The notes beneath the pieces were generated by a model, which saw only the letters and a program-made list of their open reading frames with translations, made no database searches and was not told the origin of the DNA. A program made the translations under genes and the position numbers. Source: Treponema sp. (GTDB taxonomy: Bacteria; Spirochaetota; Spirochaetia; Treponematales; Treponemataceae). Taken from it: 64,000 nucleotides of DNA. Below, one piece after another: positions 35,291-42,775 of the stretch. The stretch is taken from assembly GCA_014804005.1 (NCBI GenBank), contig JAAVAP010000013.1, positions 76,302-140,301 of the forward strand. Reading direction: 5' to 3'. Within the stretch, counting starts at the first letter, position 1, and each line of letters begins with the position of its first letter.

Positions 35291-35355
35291 GCGCAAGCCA
35301 AGGGCGGCAGCCCCAAGTTAAGCAGGGGTTTGCTTGCGATGTTTTCTCCCTCCAA
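35291..35355. repeat. Dispersed palindromic element, short copy
   Basis: Begins GCGCAAGCCAAGGGC and ends in the 20-bp segment 35336-35355 that recurs exactly at 38815-38834. It belongs to the repeat family found around 37,465-38,890. Confidence 0.6.
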
Positions 35356-35368
35356 AGATTTCGCGCTG

Positions 35369-35397
35369 TAGACTGAATCGATTTTTTGTGATAGAAT
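35369..35397 (+). promoter_or_regulatory. Probable lepB promoter
   Basis: A weak TAGACT (35369-35374), 17 bp, TAGAAT (35392-35397), then exactly six bases to the ATG at 35404, consistent with a leaderless mRNA. No ribosome site is present. Confidence 0.5.
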
Positions 35398-35403
35398 GAG
35401 GCC

Positions 35404-37155
35404 ATGCAGATTCTAAAAATTTTCATTTTGCTTGACTTCGTTTCGGCCGCGCTTTTTTCCGTGGCGAACGTTTCGTTCCATGCTGACATCGCGGCGTTGG
35501 CGTTTTTCGTTTCGGCGGTTTTCAACGGAATCCTTTTTTATGTGGTTCTCGCGCATCTTTTGAAAAATCAGTCGCGCATGGGATTTGTGGCGACGAAAAA
35601 ATTGCTTCAATACCAGCCGTTCGTGCATTTGATTTCGTTCATATTGAGGCGTGCTGGGCAGAACGGAACGAGCCGCGCTTTTGACGCGGTGAGCGTCGCG
35701 CTTTGGATTTTGAGTTTCGCATTTTCTCTCGCGGCTCTTTTTTATTTTTCCGAAAAGCGCGTCGCGAAAATAAATCCTTCGTGGGAGGAATTTTCCAAGA
35801 AAAAAAAGCGGCGCGGATTTGCGTGGCTTTCGTTCGAGATTTTGGACTGGGCGGACGCGCTCGTGCAGGCGGTTTTCATGGTGCTGCTTTTTCAGATTTT
35901 TTTCTTCCAGTTCTACAAGATTCCGTCTGAATCGATGGTCCCCTCCCTTTTGATAAGCGACCGCCTCATGGTTTCGAAAATCACGAGCGGCCCGAAATTT
36001 CCTTTGAGCGACATCGGCGTTCCGCAGATTAAAAAGTACAATCGCGGCGACATCGTTGTCTTCAGAAATCCGCACTACGAAAGCGGGCGCAAGGCGGAAG
36101 TGAAGTCCGTGGTTTCGGAACTCGTCTATATGCTCACTTTCACGATGCTGAATCTGAACGTTGACGAAAAGGGGGAGGTAAAGGCCGATCCTCTCGTAAA
36201 AAGGATTACGGGAATTCCCGGCGAACAGCTTATGATGCTCGACGGAATTCTGTATTCGCGCACGCAATCTTCTCCGCAATTTTCGCCCGTCGCCGAGGAC
36301 GCGGAATGGGCGGCGTACAATTTGAACGAACTTCCGAAAAATTTGAAAGAAAAGGTGCGCGATTTTCCGATAAGCGGAGAAGGCTTTTCTAAAATGGAAG
36401 AATTGGAAGCGCGGCGCAATTCGCTCGATGTGGATTCCGCGAAAAAAGAATGCGAGGATTTGGCGAAGGCTTTCCTTTCGATTTGCGAGCGCGAAAATCA
36501 AAGGCTTTTGCGAAGCGATTTTGAAAATCTCGTTTCGCAATCTTCGCTTTTCATCTACAATGTTTTCCGCGAAAATTACACGCTCACGACGAAGCTTCTT
36601 TCTTCGGACGAAGGCTGCCTTTGGTTCAACGCGTTCATGACGGACTGGATTTCATCGTGCGACGAAAAAATGCGCGAAGGCCTTTTCGGAGGCAACCTTT
36701 ACGACGATTCGAATTTCCGCCTGAATCTGATGGCGAAAATTTTGATCGGAAAATTCATCGTCCGAAACGCGCAGCTCATCCGCGCAGGAATCTCGACTTC
36801 GGAATTTCCACGCGACGAAATCCTTTCGCAATGCTGGCGCGAGGCCGAAGAAATTTTCAACTACACGCTTTATTTGGACAGGCGCAACATGCCGGTTTTT
36901 CCCGCGAACGCGCCGGACGGAAGCGCGCGCTACATTCCCGAGGGCTGCTATTTTATGATGGGCGACAACCGCTTCAATTCGCTCGACATGCGCCATTCCT
37001 ACGACGAGCGGCTGGAAAAACTTTGCGCCGCCGACAAATTTTCGGTTTTGTACTACACGAACATCGCGCCGCAATATGTGAGCCAAAGCCGCATTTTGGG
37101 CACGACCGTTTTCCGCTTTTGGCCGAAGGGCAGGATCGGAAAAGTGGGGCGGTAG
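35404..37155 (+). CDS. lepB: Signal peptidase I, with a large internal insert
   Basis: A 583-residue protein. Several N-terminal hydrophobic segments (about 5-25, 32-52, 97-118, 155-172) precede the catalytic Ser in KIPSESMVPSL (Ser about 177) and the catalytic Lys in LVKRITGIPGEQ (Lys about 266). The last conserved box, GDNRFNSLDMRHS, lies near residue 520. About 200 residues between the Lys region and that box replace the usual short loop. LepB cleaves signal peptides of exported proteins at the outer face of the inner membrane. The double-length form is unusual. Confidence 0.88.
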   Translation: MQILKIFILLDFVSAALFSVANVSFHADIAALAFFVSAVFNGILFYVVLAHLLKNQSRMGFVATKKLLQYQPFVHLISFILRRAGQNGTSRAFDAVSVALWILSFAFSLAALFYFSEKRVAKINPSWEEFSKKKKRRGFAWLSFEILDWADALVQAVFMVLLFQIFFFQFYKIPSESMVPSLLISDRLMVSKITSGPKFPLSDIGVPQIKKYNRGDIVVFRNPHYESGRKAEVKSVVSELVYMLTFTMLNLNVDEKGEVKADPLVKRITGIPGEQLMMLDGILYSRTQSSPQFSPVAEDAEWAAYNLNELPKNLKEKVRDFPISGEGFSKMEELEARRNSLDVDSAKKECEDLAKAFLSICERENQRLLRSDFENLVSQSSLFIYNVFRENYTLTTKLLSSDEGCLWFNAFMTDWISSCDEKMREGLFGGNLYDDSNFRLNLMAKILIGKFIVRNAQLIRAGISTSEFPRDEILSQCWREAEEIFNYTLYLDRRNMPVFPANAPDGSARYIPEGCYFMMGDNRFNSLDMRHSYDERLEKLCAADKFSVLYYTNIAPQYVSQSRILGTTVFRFWPKGRIGKVGR

Positions 37156-37176
37156 TTTCGGAAGGCTCAAATCGCG

Positions 37177-37239
37177 TCGCAGTCCTTTTGGGGCTTGCGA
37201 CGGTAGCCGCCTATTAATGGGGCGGCTTTTCTTTTTTTT
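37177..37239 (+). terminator. lepB terminator
   Basis: Two successive hairpins: CGTCGCA / TGCGACG, then AGCCGCC (37205-37211) with GGCGGCT (37221-37227), followed by a T-rich run. Confidence 0.75.
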
Positions 37240-37328
37240 CACCAAAATGTCCGCATTTTTCTGCAAAATTCCCCAAAAAAATGCAAAACCGTGCGTAAAT
37301 TACTCACGACAAGAAAATTAAAACCTGC

Positions 37329-37403
37329 TATAATTTTCCCATGCATAATGTCGCGTACATAAAAACCTCAACCGTGAATACCCCCCCCCATACAGCAATA
37401 TAG
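37329..37403 (+). other. Leaderless mini-frame with a 9-C tract (possible contingency locus)
   Basis: ACGACA, 17 bp, TATAAT (37329-37334) and six bases later an ATG (37341) that codes 20 residues (MHNVAYIKTSTVNT...) to a TAG at 37401-37403. Codons 14-16 fall in nine consecutive C (37381-37389). One extra C would bypass the stop and join a frame open to 37960. Whether this is translated is unknown. Confidence 0.35.
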
Positions 37404-37464
37404 CGTTTTTGCGCTTGGCGACGCATTCCTCATATAAAAATCACACAAGCATTTTTTATATTAT

Positions 37465-37690
37465 TTTTCCGCTTGAAAGCGGAGGAACTTTATTTGGGAG
37501 AGGGAAAACCCTCTACTTCCGAAGCGGGGTTTTTCCTCTCCCAAGCCCTCACCTTTTCCCAGCACGGCTTGGGGTTGCACCCCAAGACCCCGCGTTCGGA
37601 CATCGAAATCACGAATTTGGAGCACAAGAAACCAATCTCTACGAGTTTTGTGTGCAAGCCTTGGCTTGCTACCAAAACCTCGTTAAGCAG
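37465..37690. repeat. Dispersed repeat element, copy 1
   Basis: Starts with a segment (TTTTTCCGCTTGAAAGC..., about 30 bp) shared exactly with 38650-38681. It includes an inverted pair CTTGGGG / CCCCAAG near 37567-37585 and the palindrome GCAAGCC / GGCTTGC near 37655. It precedes the DUF6261-like gene; copy 2 follows that gene. Confidence 0.7.
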
Positions 37691-37707
37691 CGCATCGCGC
37701 TGCGACG

Positions 37708-37875
37708 AAAGTGCCCTCAAATCGCATTTGAACTGTCCGCGCAGTTCTGGAAGTGCCCTCAAATCACATTTGAAGTGTCCGCGCGGTTTTGGAAGTGGCA
37801 TCAAATGGCATTTGAAGTGTTCCCGCAGTTTTGGAAGTGGCATCAAATCGCGTTTGAACCCTTCGCGCGGTTTTG
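37708..37875. repeat. Four tandem copies of a 42-bp repeat
   Basis: Units 37708-37749, 37750-37791, 37792-37833 and 37834-37875. Each has a TCAAAT...ATTTGA inverted pair and ends in a GCGCGGTTTTG-like segment. The unit length is a multiple of three, so every frame stays open through it. Confidence 0.8.
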
Positions 37876-37956
37876 CGCGGGGAAATTTCATCACGGAAAT
37901 ACGCCGTCACGGTTGTGGCGGCGGAACAAAATAGCAAAAGAATATAGGAGTATTCA

Positions 37957-38646
37957 ATGAAAGAAATCCAGTCAATCGCGCTCGTGAACATCAACAACGC
38001 GGCGCACTTTACGTTCGTGTCGAACATGGCGGAGCGCGCGGAAAAGGACGCTGCCGTTTCGGAAAAGTGCGCGGCGCAGGTGAAGGCGTTCCGCGCGGCG
38101 GTCACTGCGGAGGACGAGAACCTCAAAATCAGCGCGAAAAGCCTCGTTACGGACAAAATCGCGGAAGCCGACAGGCTTCGCGACCAATTGTATGCCGGCT
38201 ACAAGAAGGCTGTGGCGGGCTACGTGAACTTCCCTGTGGAAAGCCTTGCTGAGGCGGCGAAGGTGCTGAACCAGCACATCAAGGACTACAAAATCGACGT
38301 GAAAGCGCAGTTGGACAAGGAAACTGGTTTGCTCGTGAACTTCATTCAAGATTTGGAGGGCAAGTTCGCCGAGCAAGTGAAAACGCTTTCGCTCGGCGCG
38401 TTCGTGGAAAAGCTCAAGGCGGCGAACGAGGAAGTGCGTTCGCTCACAGGACAGCGCACGGACGAACGCTCTGCTAAGACCGCCGGCGCGCTCAAAGCGG
38501 CGCGGACGGCGAGCGACGAAGCATACAAAATGCTGACGATGCACGTGAACGCCCACGCGCTCATCGAGGGCGAGGCGGAATACGCGGCGTTCATCGACTA
38601 TGCGAATACGGAAATTGCGCATTTCAAGCAAGAGGTGATCAAATAA
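37957..38646 (+). CDS. DUF6261-like protein
   Basis: A 229-residue, all-helical soluble protein starting MKEIQSIALVNINNAAHFTF, with AGGAG seven bases before the ATG. The N-terminus, N-N-A-H-F-x-F, and the regular Ala/Lys/Glu heptad-like helices match hypothetical proteins I associate with DUF6261 in Bacteroidetes and treponemes. Function unknown. It lies between two copies of a dispersed repeat, which suggests the gene may move or duplicate with it. Confidence 0.6.
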   Translation: MKEIQSIALVNINNAAHFTFVSNMAERAEKDAAVSEKCAAQVKAFRAAVTAEDENLKISAKSLVTDKIAEADRLRDQLYAGYKKAVAGYVNFPVESLAEAAKVLNQHIKDYKIDVKAQLDKETGLLVNFIQDLEGKFAEQVKTLSLGAFVEKLKAANEEVRSLTGQRTDERSAKTAGALKAARTASDEAYKMLTMHVNAHALIEGEAEYAAFIDYANTEIAHFKQEVIK

Positions 38647-38890
38647 CTTTTTTCCGCTTGAAAGCGGAGGAACTTTATTTGAGGGAGGACACCCGTCGCA
38701 GCGCGACGCGCTGCTAACGAGTTTTCTTCGAAAACTCGCAGTTACTTTGTGGTCGCGAGTTTTGGTAGCAAGCCAAGGGCTTGCGCACAAAACTCGTAAG
38801 CAGGGCGAAGTCCTGCGATGTTTTCTCCCTCCAAGCCACCCACTTTCCCCAGCACCGCTTGGGGCTAGCCGCCCCAAGACCCCGCTGTTG
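38647..38890. repeat. Dispersed repeat element, copy 2
   Basis: Shares its first ~30 bp with copy 1 and the CTTGGGG / CCCCAAGACCCCGC segment near 38858-38885. Internal palindromes include GAGTTTTC / GAAAACTC and the long imperfect hairpin AGTTTTGGTAGCAAGCC with GGCTTGCGCACAAAACT. No gene is present in this stretch. Confidence 0.7.
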
Positions 38891-38896
38891 GTTGGA

Positions 38897-38923
38897 AACA
38901 CCGCGGCGTATACCGCGTGTAAA
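38897..38923. repeat. 27-bp element upstream of a BspA-like gene, copy 1
   Basis: AACACCGCGGCG...GTGTAAA, with CGCGG / CCGCG arms. It differs by one base from 40412-40438; both copies lie about 30-40 bp before the ribosome site of a BspA-like gene. Confidence 0.65.
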
Positions 38924-38951
38924 TAAAACTTTTTCATACAAGGAGTAAAAC

Positions 38952-39587
38952 ATGAAAAAGACAGCAAAAGCGGCCGCGCTTATCGCGGCAATGGCGCTGG
39001 CGGCGGGATTGACCGCGTGTCAGAAGAAAGAGTCCGCCGGGGGAAGCGGCGCGATAAAAGTGTCCGCAAAGGATGCCGAAAAGGCAGCCGGATACCTCAT
39101 TATGGACGGAACGACGGTGATGGGCTACAAGGAGGGGCTGCCCGCAAAGCTCGTCATCCCCGAGGGCGTGACAAAAATCGGCGTGCTGGCGTTCAATAGT
39201 TGCTTTAGCCTCACGGAGATGACGATTCCCGGCAGCGTGAAGACCATAGGTGACAACGCGTTCGTGTGGTGCACGAAACTCAAGAGCGTGACGATTGCCG
39301 AGGGCGTGACGGAAATCGGCAAGGAGGAGGCGTTCAAGAACTGCACGAGCCTCACGAGCGTGACAATCCCCGCAAGCGTGACGCTAATCGGCGGCGGCGC
39401 GTTCGAGAACTGCGACAGCCTCAAGGAAATTAACTACGCCGGCACAAAGGCACAGTGGGACGAAATCGAAACAACTGTCTACGCCAGGTCAAGCGCTCTT
39501 AGTAGGGAGAAAAAATCAAAGGATAAGAAGAACTCTCTCGATTTCTATGGTATCGTCAACTGCGCGGACGGCGTTGTCAGGTTATAA
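38952..39587 (+). CDS. BspA-like leucine-rich-repeat lipoprotein
   Basis: A 211-residue protein with a lipobox signal peptide (AAGLTAC, Cys about 23) and about four LRR_5 repeats of 23 residues (LVIPEGVTKIGVLAFNSC, MTIPGSVKTIGDNAFVWC and so on; about 75-175). BspA-type repeats form curved surfaces and are used for adhesion or host-protein binding. It ends with the same LKEINYAGTKAQW motif as the larger BspA-like protein downstream. The ATG has AAGGAG seven bases upstream. It is likely surface-exposed. Confidence 0.85.
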   Translation: MKKTAKAAALIAAMALAAGLTACQKKESAGGSGAIKVSAKDAEKAAGYLIMDGTTVMGYKEGLPAKLVIPEGVTKIGVLAFNSCFSLTEMTIPGSVKTIGDNAFVWCTKLKSVTIAEGVTEIGKEEAFKNCTSLTSVTIPASVTLIGGGAFENCDSLKEINYAGTKAQWDEIETTVYARSSALSREKKSKDKKNSLDFYGIVNCADGVVRL

Positions 39588-39707
39588 CGGACAGGCACAA
39601 AACGTTCGTTCATCGGGCTGCCCGCTGTCATTTCGGCACGGGCGGTCAATTTATTTGTTCCGATGTTCGGTGTTGCGCACCGTACGTCGGAACGCAAGGA
39701 AAGGAAT

Positions 39708-40412
39708 ATGAAACTGACAGAGAAATATACCGCCAAGACAAAAGAGCAGTTTTTCGATGACTTCATCGGAAAAATCAGCCAGTACCCGTTCGGCGGCATG
39801 CCCAAGCGCGACCTTGACTGCCTCATATTTTTCCTGCTCAAAAAGCACGGGCTGATTCCCGGAAAAATGAACCGGGACAGGGCGTACAGCCTCGGCATCA
39901 GCGAGAGCAAGTACAAGTCCCTGCTTGTGGATTCGGACGCAAAGTTCGGCGGGGCGCATGACATTGAGGAAAGCGTTAAGAAGATATTCGGACGACTTGT
40001 CGGCGGCGGGTCGGGCGTTTCGCTGGAGGGAGACACGCTCGTGTTCATTGAGGAGGACTCCGTCGTCGAGGGCGACTTTGCGCAGGCCATGAAGGCGGCG
40101 GGGCTGTACACGGACACCAGCTTTAACAGCGAGCTTATCAGGGTAAAGGCGGCGGGATTCCTTGCCTTCGCGCTTGAAAGGAAGTACATCACCGAAGACG
40201 AAATCCTCGCGCTTCTCCTCAAAGACAAGTCCGACGAGCAGTACATTGAGACTTTCAAGAAGTCAAAAAAGACCGGGAAAGATATGATTTGCGACGTGCT
40301 CGACATATTGGCTGATCACGATAAGTTCAACCTCAGCACCTTTTCTGACATAAGCAAATATATAGTCGGCGTTATTGGGGCAAAACTGTCCGACAATACG
40401 GCGAATAAGTAA
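39708..40412 (+). CDS. Unknown protein between two BspA-like genes
   Basis: A 234-residue protein starting MKLTEKYTAKTKEQFFDDF, with AAGGAAAGG just before the ATG at 39708. It has no signal peptide or membrane segment. The first half has KRDLDCLIFFLLKKHGLI and LGISESKYKSLLVDSDAKF, which could be a helix-turn-helix-like bundle, and the second half is helical (LIRVKAAGFLAFALERKYI). I do not recognise it. Its position between two surface-protein genes with a shared upstream element may be incidental. Confidence 0.6.
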   Translation: MKLTEKYTAKTKEQFFDDFIGKISQYPFGGMPKRDLDCLIFFLLKKHGLIPGKMNRDRAYSLGISESKYKSLLVDSDAKFGGAHDIEESVKKIFGRLVGGGSGVSLEGDTLVFIEEDSVVEGDFAQAMKAAGLYTDTSFNSELIRVKAAGFLAFALERKYITEDEILALLLKDKSDEQYIETFKKSKKTGKDMICDVLDILADHDKFNLSTFSDISKYIVGVIGAKLSDNTANK

Positions 40413-40438
40413 ACACCGCGGCGTATGCCGCGTGTAAA
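40412..40438. repeat. 27-bp element upstream of a BspA-like gene, copy 2
   Basis: One base different from 38897-38923. It begins at the last base of the preceding stop codon. Confidence 0.65.
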
Positions 40439-40473
40439 CATGGCAGAAATTTTTCATGCGTAAGGAGTTTTTT

Positions 40474-42390
40474 ATGAATAAGAGATTTTTCGCCGCGCTT
40501 CTCGCGGCGATGGTGCTGACGGCGGCGGCGTTCGCGGCGAAGAAAACAAAAATCCCTTCATATCTTGGTACTGTTACCAATGAAGACGGTGTTTGGATAT
40601 TCGCCAAAACCGAGACCAGAGTATTCGCAGACTTCGTGATTCCCAATGGCGTTACGGCAATCAGAGAGGGGGCGTTCGAAGAGTGCAAGGGGCTCAAGAG
40701 CGTCGTGATTCTCGACGGCGTGACGAAAATCGGTAATAACGCCTTCAGCGACTGCACGTCGCTCAGGAGCGTCGTGATTCCCGAGGGCGTGGAGACAATC
40801 GGAGAGTGGGCGTTCATGGACTGCTATCTTACGAGCGTGACAATCCCCGCAAGCGTGACGTACATCGGCAAGAATGCGTTCTCTAGGTGCTCATCGCTCA
40901 AGGAAATACAATACGGCGGCACAATGGCGCAGTGGAATGCAGCAAGTGTCGGTTTGATAACTATAAACACCCGTTGCGCCGACGGCTACATAGAATTTCC
41001 CGAGTGCCTCGGAATTAGCGGGACAGAGATAAGGTACTGCAAAAAGTTTGCCCTGCCCGACAACCTCGTGATTCCCGAGGGAGTGACGGCAATCGGCAAG
41101 GGGGCGTTCGAAGAGTGCAAGGACGACCTCAAGAGCGTTGTGATTCCCGAAAGCGTTACGGCAATCGGCAATGGGGCGTTCAAGGGCTGCTGGTTGCTTG
41201 CGAGCGTGACCATTCCGGGCAGCGTGGCGGCAATCGGTGACGAGGCGTTCAAGGGCTGCACGTCGCTCAAGAGCGTTACAATTCCCGAAGGCGTGGAGCA
41301 AATCGGCGATAGGATGTTCGATGGCTGCACGTCGCTTGCGAGCGTTACGATTCCCGAAAGCGTTACGAGCATCGGCAAGAGTGCGTTCATCGACTGCGAG
41401 TCGCTTGCGAGCATGACGATTCCCGCAAGCGTTACGGAAATTGGCAGTAGTGCGTTCTATCGCTGCAAATCGCTTGAGAGCATAGAGATACCCGAGGGCG
41501 TTACGGAAATCGGCGGGTGGGCGTTCAGTGGCTGCAAGTCGCTTGAGAGCGTGACCATTCCCGAAAGCGTGAGGGCAATCGTACCGAATGCGTTCGAGGG
41601 CTGCACGTCGCTCAAGGAAATACGGTTCGGAGGCACGAGAGCGCAGTGGCAGTCACTTGTAGGAAGCAACGGTATATATGTTTCGTTCATCCGCTGTAGC
41701 GACGGCAATATAGGCGTTGAAGAAATTCCCGCGTACCTCAGGATGAGCAGGATGGCAGTGACAGGGCATTCCGGAGAAATTCCTGCGAACCTCGTGATTC
41801 CCGAAGGAGTGGTGGAAATCGGCAATAACGCCTTCTTTCGCTGCACGTCGCTCAAGAGCGTCGTGATTCCCGAGGGCGTGACGGAAATCGGCGCGGCTGC
41901 GTTCAGGGAATGCACGTATCTTGAGAGCGTGACCATTCCTGGCAGCATGACGGAAATCGGCGCGGCTGCGTTTAAGGAATGCGATAACCTCAAGCGCGTT
42001 ACGATTGCCGAAGGCATAAAGGTAATCAGGGATGAGGCGTTCTTGAACTGCACATCGCTTGAGAGCGTGACCATTCCCGGCAGCGTGACAGAAATCGGCG
42101 GATATGCGTTCTGGGGGTGCAAGTCGCTTGCGAGCGTGACGATTTCCGAGGGCGTGACGAAAATCGGCGGGTGGGCGTTCAGTGACTGCAAGTCGCTTGC
42201 GAGCATAACGATTCCTGTCAGCGTTACGACAATCGGCTGGTGTGCGTTTCAAAACTGCCACAACCTGAAGGAAGTCAAGTACGCCGGCACAAAGGCTCAG
42301 TGGGAAGCAATAAAAAAAGAATATAATAGCATAGACGGCTATTTTGTCGTCCGTTGCTCTGACGGCGAGTTCAGCAGGCAAAGGTGGTAA
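40474..42390 (+). CDS. BspA-like leucine-rich-repeat surface protein
   Basis: A 638-residue protein with a cleavable signal peptide (MNKRFFAALLAAMVLTAAAFA). It has about 18 LRR_5 units of 23 residues (pattern VTIPESVTSIGKSAFIDCESLAS, given here as TIPxSVTxIGxxAFxxCxSL), in two or three blocks split by segments with GGTxAQW and a Cys-rich spacer (about 155-190 and 395-440). The repeated DNA is 69 bp long and could recombine. Start 40474 has TAAGGAG. No lipobox, so it may be released or bound by other means. Likely adhesin-type. Confidence 0.88.
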   Translation: MNKRFFAALLAAMVLTAAAFAAKKTKIPSYLGTVTNEDGVWIFAKTETRVFADFVIPNGVTAIREGAFEECKGLKSVVILDGVTKIGNNAFSDCTSLRSVVIPEGVETIGEWAFMDCYLTSVTIPASVTYIGKNAFSRCSSLKEIQYGGTMAQWNAASVGLITINTRCADGYIEFPECLGISGTEIRYCKKFALPDNLVIPEGVTAIGKGAFEECKDDLKSVVIPESVTAIGNGAFKGCWLLASVTIPGSVAAIGDEAFKGCTSLKSVTIPEGVEQIGDRMFDGCTSLASVTIPESVTSIGKSAFIDCESLASMTIPASVTEIGSSAFYRCKSLESIEIPEGVTEIGGWAFSGCKSLESVTIPESVRAIVPNAFEGCTSLKEIRFGGTRAQWQSLVGSNGIYVSFIRCSDGNIGVEEIPAYLRMSRMAVTGHSGEIPANLVIPEGVVEIGNNAFFRCTSLKSVVIPEGVTEIGAAAFRECTYLESVTIPGSMTEIGAAAFKECDNLKRVTIAEGIKVIRDEAFLNCTSLESVTIPGSVTEIGGYAFWGCKSLASVTISEGVTKIGGWAFSDCKSLASITIPVSVTTIGWCAFQNCHNLKEVKYAGTKAQWEAIKKEYNSIDGYFVVRCSDGEFSRQRW

Positions 42391-42486
42391 TTCACGGCGT
42401 ACACCGTCCGCCCCTGCATGGGCGGGCGGCGGCGTTCGGCACGGTCGCTTGCGTACAAAACTCGTAGACTGCTGATATTACAAATT

Positions 42487-42511
42487 GGTCACCTCGACAG
42501 GCTCGGTGACC
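42487..42511 (+). other. Hairpin before the truncated antitoxin
   Basis: GGTCACC (42487-42493) pairs with GGTGACC (42505-42511). No T-run; it lies in a stretch with fragments of the dispersed repeat (ACAAAACTCGTA near 42455). Confidence 0.4.
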
Positions 42512-42544
42512 GCGCGCATTTCGACAGGCAAAGGAGGCTTGACT

Positions 42545-42766
42545 ATGGAAAAGTTGACAGAATTCGATATGGCTGAATATCTCGATACGGAAGAACTTCG
42601 AGAGGGTTATCTTGAGCTTGTCGCAAAGGAAGGAACGCAGGAGGAGCTTCTCAAGGCGATAAGCGATGTCGCGAGGGCGCGTGAAATGTCAAAGACCGTG
42701 TGTAAAAAAGTTTGGCGTTTTCCCAAATACACGCTTCATATTTACATTTTCGCTTTTTTTGTGTAA
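42545..42766 (+). pseudogene. Truncated addiction-module antidote (HigA-like)
   Basis: The start MEKLTEFDMAEYLDTEE and the next 30 residues, ending DVARAREM, match the N-terminus of the TIGR02684-type antidote family, which usually continues with a helix-turn-helix to about 100 residues. Here the helix-turn-helix is missing; after residue 52 unrelated hydrophobic sequence (WRFPKYTLHIYIFAFF) runs into the next promoter. The ribosome site AAAGGAGG is intact. No toxin gene is next to it. It is probably a remnant. Confidence 0.55.
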
Positions 42767-42769
42767 AAT
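42741..42769 (+). promoter_or_regulatory. Promoter of the NtrB/NtrC-type operon
   Basis: TTTACA (42741-42746), 17 bp, TAAAAT (42764-42769), then six bases to the ATG at 42776, consistent with leaderless mRNA. Confidence 0.65.
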
Positions 42770-42775
42770 GCTTCC

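Noticed and set aside
37473..37934. Long frames on both strands over the 42-bp repeats as separate genes
   Set aside because: They are open only because the repeat lacks stops in several frames; no ribosome site or promoter fits these starts.
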